From CAZLNO01 sp964561005 (lineage in GTDB: Bacteria; Pseudomonadota; Alphaproteobacteria; Kiloniellales; Rhodovibrionaceae), in assembly GCA_964561005.1 (NCBI GenBank), contig CAZLNO010000004.1, forward strand, positions 1 to 64,000: 64,000 nt of DNA, written 5' to 3'. This document shows, in pieces, positions 1 to 7,827 of the stretch (position 1 is the first letter of the stretch; each line of letters begins with the position of its first letter). The position numbers were made by a program, and so were the translations under genes. The notes beneath the pieces were generated by a model. The model worked only from the letters and a program-made list of their open reading frames with translations. It did not search any database and had not been told where the DNA came from.

Positions 1-20
1 ACCGGGATGACTGAGAAGCC

Positions 21-230
21 TCAGGCCGAATTTCCATACGTCAGGTTGCTCAATCGACTCATGCAGCGCAAGCGGCGCAGATTGATAGGTAGCGGTAAAT
101 CCGCGTCGGTCAGAAACTGGTGTAATGTACTCGCCAGCACCGCCCCTGGCCGCTCTCGGCTTGCAGCGTCTGACCAGTCTCGCGGTTGACAACGCGTACA
201 TACAGAAATGGTCGGTCGCTCAATATTCAT
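21..230 (-). pseudogene. Shortened DUF1636-like metal-binding protein
   Basis: The reading frame gives 69 residues beginning with an ISVCTRC segment, followed by an RPGAVLASTL stretch and a CMSRL segment. DUF1636 (COG5469) proteins, as I remember them, begin with a VC-x-x-C motif, then a PG-x-x-L helix and a CM/CL-x-x-C segment, and are about 130 residues long. Here the second cysteine pair is incomplete and a stop follows soon after, so the gene looks truncated or frameshifted. Its ATG overlaps the stop of the DUF1826 gene in an ATGA, which argues that it was the last gene of the zinc-type operon. It could also be a chance small frame. The family call is tentative. Confidence 0.35.
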
Positions 231-940
231 GGTAGCGGCGACTCGCGCTCAACCCCGCTAGGCCACGGCTCCGGCGAGGCATCCGACGGCTTGTTGAGGC
301 ACAGCAGCAATCGCGTGCGGCCGGTGCCCGCGATCGGCGGTGAGCGGTGCACGATTCCGCTGCCCGCGCCGGCGCAGCTTCCCTTGAAAATCGCAACGTC
401 GTGGATGCGGAGGTGCTCCAACGGCCCTTTGAACCGCTTCTGTTCGCGCAATGCCTGCTTGGCATGGCGTGGCTGGACCCATTCGGTCGCAGGACCACGG
501 TAGGTCGTGAGCAGGCGTGCCTCCACGCAGTCGCGGTGGAACTTCCAGCAAGCATCGTGGCTGACGTGCTCCAGCCTTACATCAACGAGATCAGTCTGGG
601 TAACCCTGGAGAATGCCGAGACAAGATCATCGACGTCCCCGATCAGCAGATCTCGCATGTCTCCCTGAGGCATACCACAGTCGTCCAAATGCGGTTCCAC
701 CGCACGTCGAAGGTCGCCGGGCCGGACAAGAACACGTATGTCAGGAAGACGCGAAGCGTCCGTTCGTTCGAGCCAGGTCGCCAAGCACAACGGAAGCGTG
801 CGGCGCCAGATCACAAGTTCCATGTCGGGCCTGTTAATGGCGGCGAGGCCTTCCGCCACATCGCATGTCTCGATGCCCGCGCCTGACGTGGCGGAGGTCC
901 CGATTGCCTCACCTTCCAGGGATACCGACGAACCGATCAT
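227..940 (-). CDS. DUF1826 family protein
   Basis: This 237-residue soluble protein has no signal peptide or membrane segment. It matches my recollection of DUF1826 proteins, which have no assigned reaction and typically sit beside COG0523 GTPases in zinc-limitation loci. Visible traits are an acidic, histidine-containing middle part (for example a DACWKFHRD segment) and the TYRGPATEWV stretch that I associate with the family. Its start codon overlaps the stop of the COG0523 GTPase (ATGA), so translation is likely coupled, and it probably works with the zinc-response genes upstream. Function is unknown; the family call rests on residue pattern plus context. Confidence 0.75.
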   Translation of the reverse strand: MIGSSVSLEGEAIGTSATSGAGIETCDVAEGLAAINRPDMELVIWRRTLPLCLATWLERTDASRLPDIRVLVRPGDLRRAVEPHLDDCGMPQGDMRDLLIGDVDDLVSAFSRVTQTDLVDVRLEHVSHDACWKFHRDCVEARLLTTYRGPATEWVQPRHAKQALREQKRFKGPLEHLRIHDVAIFKGSCAGAGSGIVHRSPPIAGTGRTRLLLCLNKPSDASPEPWPSGVERESPLP

Positions 941-2166
941 GCCGGTTCAGCCCGCTTCCAAACCGGGAACGGATCCTTCAGCTTTCTCCAGGCAGTGGGC
1001 TGCATGGCCTTGGCATTGGCGTCGCCGACAAGGCAGGCGTCGAGACGGCGACGGATCGCGGCCTCGTCCATGTCGGTACCTATGAAAACGATTTCCTGGC
1101 ACCGGTCCCCGTAGACGGGGTCCCAGGATTTGCCGATGTGCTGGCGCCACTCCGGAATGTCGGGCCAACGCTCCTTGGGCACGTTGGCCCACCAGAAGCC
1201 CATGGCCTCGTGGCGGACAAGCGCTCCGGCTTGACTCAGCTCGCCGACCCATTCCGGGCGAGTGGCCAGCCAGAAATGCCCCTTGGCACGAATGACGCCG
1301 GGCCATGACGCGTTGATGAAGGCGTAGAACTTCTCGGGATGAAAGGGCCGGCGTGCCCGATAAACGAAACTGCGCACCCCATACTCTTCCGTCTCCGGCT
1401 TATGGTCCGCGAAGCCGTACAGTTCCTTGAACCAAAGCGGGTGTTCCTGCGCCTTGTCGTGATCGAACCGGCCGGTGTTTAAGACCTTGTCCAGGGGCAC
1501 GCGCGACATGCTCGTCTCGACCAGGTTGGCGTCGGGATTGAGCGAGCGAATGATCTTGCGCGCGGCATCGAGCTGTTCCGGCGACGCGGCATCGATCTTG
1601 TTCAAGATGACGACATCGGCAAACTCGATCTGCTCGACGAGCAGGTTGACCAGCGTGCGAGTGTCTTCCTCGCCCAGTGCTTCGCCCCGGTCCTTGAGGA
1701 AATCGGTGGATGCGTAATCGCGCAGGAGGTTCGCTGCATCGACAACCGTGACCATGGTGTCCAGCCGAGAGACATCCTCAAGGCTTTCCCCTTCTTCCGT
1801 ACGGAAGTTGAAGGTGGCCGCCACGGGCAGCGGCTCGGAGATGCCGGTCGATTCGATCAGGAGATAGTCGAAGCGGCCATCTTGAGCGAGACGGCGCACT
1901 TCTTTGAGAAGGTCGTCGCGCAACGTGCAGCAGATGCAGCCGTTAGTCATCTCGACCAGGGTTTCTTCAGTGCGGCTCAGATCGGCGCCGCCGTCTCGGA
2001 TGAGATCGGCATCGATGTTGACCTCGCTCATGTCGTTGACGATGACCGCGACGCGCTTGCCTTCGCGGTTGTTGAGGATGTGGTTCATCAACGTGGTCTT
2101 GCCGGCGCCAAGAAAGCCGGAAAGTACGGTGACGGGCAGCTTCGGTCGTTCCAGGAGCTGGGTCAT
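937..2166 (-). CDS. COG0523 (CobW/ZigA/YjiA-like) GTP-binding metallochaperone
   Basis: This is a 409-residue G3E-family GTPase thought to deliver zinc or another metal to client enzymes in the cytoplasm. It carries a Walker A loop GFLGAGKTT at residues 17-25, the diagnostic CICC metal-binding motif at about 77-80, an ESTG switch-like segment and an NKID guanine-specificity motif. A C-terminal CobW_C domain follows, containing the WRQHIG and VFIGTDMD segments. Its neighbours are a GTP cyclohydrolase I, a HisI paralogue and DUF1826, the classical partners of the zinc-responsive ZigA subgroup. Cobalt or nitrile-hydratase roles exist in the family, but no cobalamin or nitrile hydratase genes are nearby, so a zinc role is preferred. 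Confidence 0.93.
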   Translation of the reverse strand: MTQLLERPKLPVTVLSGFLGAGKTTLMNHILNNREGKRVAVIVNDMSEVNIDADLIRDGGADLSRTEETLVEMTNGCICCTLRDDLLKEVRRLAQDGRFDYLLIESTGISEPLPVAATFNFRTEEGESLEDVSRLDTMVTVVDAANLLRDYASTDFLKDRGEALGEEDTRTLVNLLVEQIEFADVVILNKIDAASPEQLDAARKIIRSLNPDANLVETSMSRVPLDKVLNTGRFDHDKAQEHPLWFKELYGFADHKPETEEYGVRSFVYRARRPFHPEKFYAFINASWPGVIRAKGHFWLATRPEWVGELSQAGALVRHEAMGFWWANVPKERWPDIPEWRQHIGKSWDPVYGDRCQEIVFIGTDMDEAAIRRRLDACLVGDANAKAMQPTAWRKLKDPFPVWKRAEPA

Positions 2167-2175
2167 GGCGATCCT

Positions 2176-2553
2176 TCAGAGCGTGATGACGAAGTCGGGC
2201 GCGTTGGGTGCGAGTGCCGCGTAGAGCTGGGGAAAGCAGCCGGCCTGCACCCCGGCGATCGTCCCCTTCGCCTTGACGTCGCCCTTGCCGCATTGCTCAA
2301 GGGTGCCTTCAGCCAGGTTGCGGCGCACGGCGCATTGGTCGCAGATCATGAGCAGGATGTTCTGGTCCTTCGCGACCTTGGCCAGGCGCTCGCCGACCGG
2401 ATCGCCTTCGCGCAGACAGAAGAGATTGTCGTCAAAGAAGAACATCCCGACGACGCTCGCGCCGTGCGAGCCGTCCTCAAGCTGCGGCAGGATCATGGTC
2501 GCGAGCTTGAACGTCGCGGCCATATCGGTGGCAAAGACATATGCTACCTTCAT
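2176..2553 (-). CDS. Small DsrE-like protein
   Basis: The product is 125 residues starting MKVAYVFATDM. It has a Rossmann-like alternation of strands and helices and a cysteine-bearing segment (ICDQCAVRRNL) of the kind seen in DsrE/DsrF-type sulfur-relay proteins. The start at 2553 is preferred over a longer frame because a GGAG sequence lies about nine bases upstream and the family-like sequence begins there. It lies 9 bp upstream of the COG0523 GTPase gene in the same orientation. The substrate is unknown. A metal- or sulfur-handling accessory role is inferred only from the locus and the paired cysteines. Confidence 0.7.
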   Translation of the reverse strand: MKVAYVFATDMAATFKLATMILPQLEDGSHGASVVGMFFFDDNLFCLREGDPVGERLAKVAKDQNILLMICDQCAVRRNLAEGTLEQCGKGDVKAKGTIAGVQAGCFPQLYAALAPNAPDFVITL

Positions 2554-2686
2554 TTCTTTCGCTCCGTCATGTGATGTTTCCTGCTCATGGTCTGGGTATG
2601 CACTACTGCCGGTTAGCCAGCGCCGAACCGGCGCTCGAAAGCTCGAGAGCAAGTTGATTGAGCACCGACGCCACACCACCGGGTCC

Positions 2687-2884
2687 TTACGCCTGGACGA
2701 GACGTGGCATCAGCTCCGTCATCAGCGCGGCGAGCAGCGTATCGTTGGGGATGCCGTCCTTGTCGCAACGCGCGATCACGGCGCGCACCTGTTCCAGGGC
2801 TTCCGCAAAGCGTGGCGGAAGTTCGACGCCGGAGGCGTCATCGACGGGTTCGAGCAGACCTTGCGCTGAAAGCATGAGGGGCAT
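2687..2884 (-). CDS. Small hypothetical protein in the folE-hisI operon
   Basis: This 65-residue acidic, leucine-rich and probably helical protein lies between hisI and the DsrE-like gene. The ATG at 2884 has a GAGGG sequence about eight bases upstream, and the frame runs without rare features to its stop. A TTG overlapping the hisI stop would give five extra residues. I do not recognise the family. No metal-binding cysteines, signal peptide or membrane segment are visible. Position and a credible ribosome site support it as a real operon member. Confidence 0.55.
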   Translation of the reverse strand: MPLMLSAQGLLEPVDDASGVELPPRFAEALEQVRAVIARCDKDGIPNDTLLAALMTELMPRLVQA

Positions 2885-2895
2885 CTCACCGTCCC

Positions 2896-3399
2896 TCAAA
2901 GTTGCGTCGGATTGGGTGCATCGCCATAAACGGCCTTCGGATCGAAGGCCCGGGACGCCTCGGTGAAGGCGAGCCGGGCGGGCCCGCCAGACGGTCCCCG
3001 CAGCTCAACGGACCGGTAGAAGCAGGAGCGGTAGCCGACATGGCAGCTGGCGCCGCCGCCGCCGATCCGCACGCGCAGCCAGACGGCGTCCTGATCGTCG
3101 TCGATGCGCATCTCGACAACCTGCTGGACCAGGCCACTGGTCGCGCCCTTGCGCCAGAAGCACTGACGGCTCCGGCTCCAGTAATGCGCCTCGCCGGTCG
3201 TGATTGTTTTTTGCAGAGCCTCACTATTCATGTAGCCCAGCATCAACACCTCATCGCTGATGGCGTCGGTCGTGACGCAAGGGATGAGACCGTCGCAATC
3301 GAACTTCGGGGCGAGCGCCAAGCCTTCCTCGACCTGCTCGACCGTGGTGCGGGCGGCGAAGAGAGAAGGGGCGGCCGAGCCTGCCTGGTCAGGACTCAT
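2896..3399 (-). CDS. hisI: Phosphoribosyl-AMP cyclohydrolase paralogue (HisI2-like)
   Basis: HisI opens the ring of phosphoribosyl-AMP in histidine synthesis and normally needs a zinc held by three cysteines. This 167-residue protein retains the family core (GEVLMLGYMN-like segment, AHYWSRSR, and CH-x-G-x-RSCF with Cys119 and Cys126). The canonical Asp-Cys-Asp-x-Asp motif reads Asp-Asp-Asp-Gln-Asp at 100-104, so one zinc cysteine is lost. It overlaps the end of folE by 11 bp. Genes of this kind beside COG0523 GTPases are known as low-zinc HisI paralogues, so this is probably a back-up enzyme rather than the housekeeping HisI. Activity without the cysteine is inferred, not shown. Confidence 0.9.
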   Translation of the reverse strand: MSPDQAGSAAPSLFAARTTVEQVEEGLALAPKFDCDGLIPCVTTDAISDEVLMLGYMNSEALQKTITTGEAHYWSRSRQCFWRKGATSGLVQQVVEMRIDDDQDAVWLRVRIGGGGASCHVGYRSCFYRSVELRGPSGGPARLAFTEASRAFDPKAVYGDAPNPTQL

Positions 3400-4042
3400 G
3401 CGGGGCGCTCCTGGGGCTGCCGATCATCGCGAGAAACTCCCGGCGGGTGGTCGGATCGTCTCTGAACGAGCCCAGCATGCGGCTGGTCACCATGCTGACC
3501 CCCGGCTTGCGGATGCCGCGCGTGGTCATGCACTGGTGCGCCGCCTCGACGACGACTCCGACACCGCGCGGCTTCAGCACTTCTTGGATCGTGTCCGCGA
3601 TCTGCGACGTCAGCGCTTCCTGAATCTGCATCCGCTTGGCGAACACCTCGACCAGGCGCGCAAGCTTGGAGATGCCGACAACCCGCCCAGACGGCAGGTA
3701 GCCGATATGCACCTTACCGAGGATGGGAACGATGTGATGCTCGCAGTGCGATTCGAGGCGAATGTCGCGCAAGACGATCATCTCGTCATAGGCGGCGGTC
3801 TCCTCGAACGTCGTCGCAAGCAGCGCGACCGGGTCCTCGCGGTAGCCGGCGAAGAACTCCTCATAGGCGCGGACGACACGCTCGGGTGTCCCTTTCAGCC
3901 CCTCCCGGTCAGGATCGTCGCCGGCCCACTCGATCAACGTGCGGACGGCCGCTTCCGCCTCGGACTGGCTGGGCCGGCGGCGCATCGTCGATGCGGAGCG
4001 GATTGAATTCGCCGGTCGGCTCCCGACCACCGCTGTATCCAT
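3389..4042 (-). CDS. folE: GTP cyclohydrolase I
   Basis: FolE converts GTP to dihydroneopterin triphosphate, the first step of folate synthesis. The 217-residue frame has the signature segments SHCEHH (catalytic His and zinc ligands), HIGYLP, GISKLARLV-EVFAKR, and QCMTTRG with the second zinc cysteine, so it is the zinc-containing type I enzyme rather than FolE2. I chose the start at 4042 because an AGGAAAGGG ribosome site lies just before it; an upstream ATG at 4111 overlaps the predicted operator. It is the first gene of the minus-strand zinc-type operon. Because the zinc ligands are retained, its place in a low-zinc operon suggests raised supply rather than metal independence. Confidence 0.95.
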   Translation of the reverse strand: MDTAVVGSRPANSIRSASTMRRRPSQSEAEAAVRTLIEWAGDDPDREGLKGTPERVVRAYEEFFAGYREDPVALLATTFEETAAYDEMIVLRDIRLESHCEHHIVPILGKVHIGYLPSGRVVGISKLARLVEVFAKRMQIQEALTSQIADTIQEVLKPRGVGVVVEAAHQCMTTRGIRKPGVSMVTSRMLGSFRDDPTTRREFLAMIGSPRSAPHES

Positions 4043-4111
4043 GTCGAACCCTTTCCTGCGGCCACGCCCGGCTTCCAAGGGCAGTTGGCTCTTGTAATTA
4101 GAGAAGGCCAC

Positions 4112-4124
4112 GTTATAACATTAC
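4112..4124 (-). promoter_or_regulatory. Candidate Zur-type operator
   Basis: The sequence GTTATAACATTAC contains the palindromic core GTTATAAC, the kind of AT-rich palindrome bound by Zur repressors in proteobacteria. It lies about 70 bp upstream of the folE start in an otherwise GC-rich region. Only one extended half-site is good, so this is a candidate, supported mainly by the gene content of the operon behind it. Confidence 0.45.
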
Positions 4125-4145
4125 GTTCCCTGAACGCAAGAAGGG

Positions 4146-4533
4146 ATAACGCCATGGCGCTCCTGGACCGCCTGCTGCACCACAGCCACGTGATCACGAT
4201 CCGCGGCGACAGCTACAGGCTGCGCGAGAAGCGCAAGTCCGGACTGGTTTCCAGCACCCCGCCTGCCTCGGCCTGAGCCGGTCCGCCGACGCCGCAGGCG
4301 GTGACAAACGCGGCCAGGGCGATCCCCAACCCGTCCCTCACCGACGCCCCGGCCGCGCCTGCGTTCCTTGGCGCGTCGCGCCCGGGGCTGTTCGGGCCGG
4401 GATGGGGATCGCCCGGAGATACCCGGATGACGGAAACGGGCCGACCCGTCGGCCACCGAGTGATGTATGTACGAAACACAGGGGGTGCACTTTTCGATGT
4501 CGGCAGGGGTGCAGTTTCTGATGTCGCTTAACA
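4146..4533 (+). mobile_element. Decayed right end of an IS21-family element (istB tail plus terminal repeats)
   Basis: From about 4146 to 4276 the plus strand encodes MALLDRLLHHSHVITIRG followed by SYRLREKR, the characteristic C-terminus of IstB, the ATPase helper of IS21 transposition. Nothing of the ATPase core or of IstA remains upstream. Downstream, at 4482-4526, two 21-bp direct repeats of the GGGGTGCA-TTT-GATGTCG type occur, and the sequence ends in TTAACA at 4533, as IS21 ends do. The element is therefore inactive. It abuts a broken secreted-protein gene on one side and the folE operator region on the other. Confidence 0.8.
4482..4526. repeat. IS21-type terminal direct repeats
   Basis: Two 21-bp copies, at 4482-4502 and 4506-4526, share GGGGTGCA at the start and GATGTCG at the end, with 3 bp between them. 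They are the multiple transposase-binding repeats typical of IS21 ends. Confidence 0.7.
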
Positions 4534-4711
4534 CCGACCCGGCCCTCGCTAGTTTAAGGACCTTTTGCAGGTCTGGTAGGGCATCCGCGGGCGTGTCCGG
4601 GATGTCGACAGCCGACTCGCCGACCACGCAGGCCGGCGCCGGGCGCGTGGCCAGGACCAGCGCGGCCAATATCGCCAAGGCCGGACCAGCGCGGAAAAGA
4701 TGTCGTCGCAT
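4534..4711 (-). pseudogene. 5' fragment of a secreted protein cut by the IS21 remnant
   Basis: The frame starting at 4711 encodes a clear signal peptide (MRRHLFRAG, then a hydrophobic stretch LAILAALVLAT ending near APA-C) and about 30 further residues. It then runs into the IS21 end at 4533, after which codons follow the mobile element. About 59 native residues remain. I do not recognise the family from this fragment. The cysteine after the signal peptide could make it a lipoprotein, though the preceding residues are not a classic lipobox. Confidence 0.55.
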
Positions 4712-4920
4712 GATGACGTCGATGCCCCCTTCCGTGTCGTGGGGCTGACGGCGCCCGCATGCGCGAGAGGATAGGCGCGAGTCCAGCGAGAAACCAGCGA
4801 CTGCGAGTTGTGGAAACCCGCACCCCGAAAGCCGAATGCCCACGCGGCGCCCCGCGCTTTGCCGAAGGTTGCCGGCGCGTGGTAGAACCCGGACCGCAAC
4901 ACGACAGGGAGAGCGCCGCC

Positions 4921-5484
4921 ATGCCCGCCAGCATCCTGCCTTTCAACGGCATCTGGCCGCGGATCGCCGAGGACGCCTTCATCGCCGAGACGGCCGTCGT
5001 CATCGGCGACGTGGAGATCGGGCCGGGCAGCTCGGTGTGGTACGGCTGCGTGCTGCGCGGCGACGTCAATCGCATCCGGGTGGGCGCGCGCACGAATATC
5101 CAGGACGGCACCGTCGTGCACGTCAACCACGACCCGGCCGGCGACTATCGCGAGACCGGCGGCGGCATGCCGACCTTCGTCGGCGACGACATCACCATCG
5201 GCCACATGGCGCTGATCCACGCCTGCACGCTGGAGAGCGGCAGCTTCGTCGGCATGCGGGCGACGGTGATGGACGAGGCGGTGGTCGAGGGCGGCGCCAT
5301 GGTCGCCGCCGGCGCGCTGGTCACGCCGCGCAAGCGCGTGCCCGCCGGCGAGCTCTGGGCGGGCAGCCCGGCCAAGCGGATGCGCGACCAGAGCGAGGCG
5401 GAGCGGGCCGAGCTGGCCTATTCCCCCCGCCACTACGCCAGGCTGGCGGCGGCCTACCTGGCGGCGCGCAAGGGCGAGCGCTGA
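4921..5484 (+). CDS. Gamma-class carbonic anhydrase family protein
   Basis: The 187-residue protein is a left-handed beta-helix of the YrdA/CaiE type. Hexapeptide-like turns are visible as IGDVEIGPGSSVWYGCVLRG and as IGHMALIHAC. The three expected metal-binding histidines are present: one in the TVVHVNH segment and two in GHMALIHAC. Family members interconvert CO2 and bicarbonate or are inactive assembly subunits. The start at 4921 is taken because an AGGGAG ribosome site precedes it and the family sequence (FNGIWPRIAEDAFIA) begins there. It is followed directly by a small basic reading frame. Confidence 0.9.
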   Translation: MPASILPFNGIWPRIAEDAFIAETAVVIGDVEIGPGSSVWYGCVLRGDVNRIRVGARTNIQDGTVVHVNHDPAGDYRETGGGMPTFVGDDITIGHMALIHACTLESGSFVGMRATVMDEAVVEGGAMVAAGALVTPRKRVPAGELWAGSPAKRMRDQSEAERAELAYSPRHYARLAAAYLAARKGER

Positions 5485-5670
5485 ATGCCCCCTGGCAAGC
5501 GCCGCAAGCATCGAAAGGCCGACGCGCGCCACCGCGAGCCCCACGAGGACGGCCAGGTGAAGCCGCGCAATCCCCTGGTCCCCGTCGTCCGCCGGCTCGG
5601 CCACAAGACGCACGAGGCGGAAAAGGCCTACAAACGCCGGCCCAAGCACAAGAAGCGGGGGTGGGAGTGA
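5485..5670 (+). CDS. Small basic hypothetical protein
   Basis: This 61-residue frame begins with an ATG immediately after the carbonic anhydrase stop. More than one third of its residues are Lys, Arg or His, and it ends in a KRRPKHKKRGW segment. Such a composition suggests nucleic-acid binding, but no known domain is recognised. Translation could be coupled to the upstream gene by the TGAATG junction. It might be a chance frame in GC-rich DNA. Confidence 0.45.
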   Translation: MPPGKRRKHRKADARHREPHEDGQVKPRNPLVPVVRRLGHKTHEAEKAYKRRPKHKKRGWE

Positions 5671-5685
5671 CCCCGCGGGCGCGTC

Positions 5686-7512
5686 CTAGTTGGCCTGCGC
5701 CTTCAGCTTGACGTAGGCGCCCGGCGCGTCCTCGATCGGCGGGAAGACGCCGCCGCCGGGCTCGCGGGCCTCGACCTTCTCGGCGCCCGACTTCTGCTCG
5801 ATCCACTTCTGCCATTCCGGCCACCACGAGCCGTCGTGCGCCTTGGCGGCCTCGAACCACTTGTCCGGGTCCTTGGGGTTCCGGGAATTGAGCCAGTAGT
5901 TGTACTTGTTCGCCGCCGGCGGGTTGACGACGCCCGCGATGTGGCCCGAGGCGGCCAGCACGAACTTCACCGGCCCGCCGGTCACGCGCGTGAGGGCATA
6001 GCCGGACTTCCACGGCGCGATGTGGTCCTCCTTCGTCGCGAGGACGAAGGCCGGCCGGTCGATCTTGCCCAGGTCGATCGGCACGCCCTTCAGGGTGATG
6101 CCGCCGGGCTCGATCAGCTTGTTCTCCTGGTACATCCGGCGCAGGTAGAAACTGTGCATCGCCGCCGGCATGCGCGTCGAGTCGCTGTTCCAGTACAAGA
6201 GGTCGAAGGGGAAGGGCTCCTTGCCCAGGAGGTAGTTGTTGACCACGAAGGACCAGATCAGGTCGTTGGCGCGCAGCATGTTGAAGGTGGTCGCCATCGA
6301 GCTGCCTTCGAGGTAGCCCTTCGCGCGCATCTTCTCTTCCAGCGCCGAGAGCTGCTCCTCGTCGATGAAGACGCCCAGCTCGCCGGCCTCGGAGAAGTCC
6401 ACCATCGTGGTGAAGAAGGTGGCCGCCTTCACGCGGTCCGCCTGGCCGGTCTGGGCCATGTAGGACAGCGTGCAGGCCAGCAGCGTGCCGCCCAGGCAGT
6501 AGCCGATGACGTTGGTCTGCTTTTCCCCGGTGATCTGCTCGACGACGTCGAGGGCGGCCAGCGGGCCCTCGACCATGTAGTCCTCGAAGGACTTTTGGGC
6601 CAGCGTCTCGTCCGGATTCACCCAGGAGATCATGAACACCGTGAAGCCCTGGTCCACGGCCCACTTCACGAAGGAGTTCTTCTGCCGCAGGTCCAGGATG
6701 TAGAACTTGTTGATCCACGGCGGAATGATGACCAGCGGCGTCTTGTAGACCTGCTCGGTGCTCGGCGCGTACTGGATGAGCTGCATCAGGTCGTTCTGGT
6801 AGACGACCTTGCCGGGCGTGACCGCCAGGTTCTTGCCGACCTCGAAGGCCTCGTAGTCGGTCTGGCTGATCTTCCCCCGCTCCATGTCGTCCAGCAGGTT
6901 CTGCAGCCCGCGCAGCAGGTTCTCGCCGCCGCTCTCCAGCGTGGCGCGCAGCACCTCGGGGTTGGTCATCAGGAAGTTCGAGGGCGCCATGGCGTCGACG
7001 AACTGCCGCGTGTAGAAGTCGACCTTCTTCGCGGTGTGGTCGTCCAGCCCCTCCACCTCGTTGACGGTGTTCTGCAACCAGCGCGCCGAGAGCAGGTAGG
7101 ACTGCTTGATGTAGTCGAAGACCTGGTTTTCCTGCCAGGCCGGGTCCTTGAAGCGGCGGTCGCCGCGCTCGGGCTGCGCCACCGGCTCGGCGCCGTCGCC
7201 GCCGCCCAGCATGCGGCTGGTGGTGGACTGCCAGAGCTTCAGGTAGTCCTGCCAGAGGTTCATCTGGGCCTGCACCAGCTTCGCCGGGTCGGCCATCATG
7301 CGGGTGGTGACCTCCATGAAGGCGCGGCTGATGTTCAGCGGGTCCATCGTCGCGTCCGGCGGCTGCAGGTGCTGGCGTTCGATGAAGTCGGCGACCAGCT
7401 TCTGGCTCTTTTCCGCGATTTTGGCCATTCCCTGGGAGAATTCCACGGGATCCGGGAGCTTCATCTCCGCCTCGCTCGCCGCTTTCTGCTGCCGGCCCTG
7501 TTGCTCCGCCAT
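5686..7512 (-). CDS. phaC: Class I poly(3-hydroxyalkanoate) synthase
   Basis: PhaC polymerises 3-hydroxyacyl-CoA into storage polyester on the granule surface. The 608-residue protein has the N-terminal PhaC_N domain (about 60-230) and an alpha/beta-hydrolase domain with the lipase-like box GYCLGG, nucleophile Cys339. The catalytic Asp lies in the ATKEDHIAPW segment and the His in SGHIAGVVNPP. Its length fits class I, which acts without PhaE or PhaR subunits. The start has an AAGGAAG ribosome site. It stands alone on the minus strand, but a phasin elsewhere in the window shares its putative operator, so regulation by a PHA repressor is likely. Confidence 0.97.
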   Translation of the reverse strand: MAEQQGRQQKAASEAEMKLPDPVEFSQGMAKIAEKSQKLVADFIERQHLQPPDATMDPLNISRAFMEVTTRMMADPAKLVQAQMNLWQDYLKLWQSTTSRMLGGGDGAEPVAQPERGDRRFKDPAWQENQVFDYIKQSYLLSARWLQNTVNEVEGLDDHTAKKVDFYTRQFVDAMAPSNFLMTNPEVLRATLESGGENLLRGLQNLLDDMERGKISQTDYEAFEVGKNLAVTPGKVVYQNDLMQLIQYAPSTEQVYKTPLVIIPPWINKFYILDLRQKNSFVKWAVDQGFTVFMISWVNPDETLAQKSFEDYMVEGPLAALDVVEQITGEKQTNVIGYCLGGTLLACTLSYMAQTGQADRVKAATFFTTMVDFSEAGELGVFIDEEQLSALEEKMRAKGYLEGSSMATTFNMLRANDLIWSFVVNNYLLGKEPFPFDLLYWNSDSTRMPAAMHSFYLRRMYQENKLIEPGGITLKGVPIDLGKIDRPAFVLATKEDHIAPWKSGYALTRVTGGPVKFVLAASGHIAGVVNPPAANKYNYWLNSRNPKDPDKWFEAAKAHDGSWWPEWQKWIEQKSGAEKVEAREPGGGVFPPIEDAPGAYVKLKAQAN

Positions 7513-7608
7513 ACTCGCTTCCTTATGATCGCTCGCACTGTCGGTTTCGGACTGCCCCGCAACGGTCAGGCGCCGTTGGACCCGCGCGGCCTCACCATTC
7601 TTTAAATT

Positions 7609-7618
7609 TTGCGGTGCA
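7609..7618 (-). promoter_or_regulatory. Candidate PHA-repressor operator upstream of phaC (TGC-N3-GCA)
   Basis: Read on the minus strand the site is TGCACCGCAA, containing TGC-N3-GCA. The same ten bases occur just upstream of the phasin gene at 36476-36485. It overlaps the transcription start predicted from the adjacent promoter. PhaR repressors of alphaproteobacteria are reported to bind TGC/GCA inverted repeats, so it is a plausible operator. Confidence 0.5.
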
Positions 7619-7619
7619 C

Positions 7620-7647
7620 ACCATAGTCATTCCGGGCAGTCTTGCAA
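7620..7647 (-). promoter_or_regulatory. Candidate phaC promoter
   Basis: On the minus strand a -35 element TTGCAA (7642-7647) and a -10 element TATGGT (7620-7625) are separated by 16 bp. Transcription would start near 7613, about 100 bp before the phaC ATG. Confidence 0.45.
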
Positions 7648-7827
7648 CCGTCGACGTGGTCACGAGGGTCCTTTAGCCTGTCCGTCAGGTAAGGTTCCAG
7701 AGCCGCCAGGCAAGGCGAAAGCAGGGACGGGGTTTGTGAGAGAGCTTGACGATCGGGTGAGAGGGCGACGGGCACGGCGCTTGTGGCCGCTGTTTCGCAA
7801 CGGTGTCGGGCGCCCTTGCGGGCGCGG

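Noticed and set aside
5321..6718. Long overlapping frames opposite phaC, recJ, cysNC and others
   Set aside because: They have Arg/Ala/Gly/Pro-biased shadow composition and no domains, and lie entirely on top of recognisable genes.
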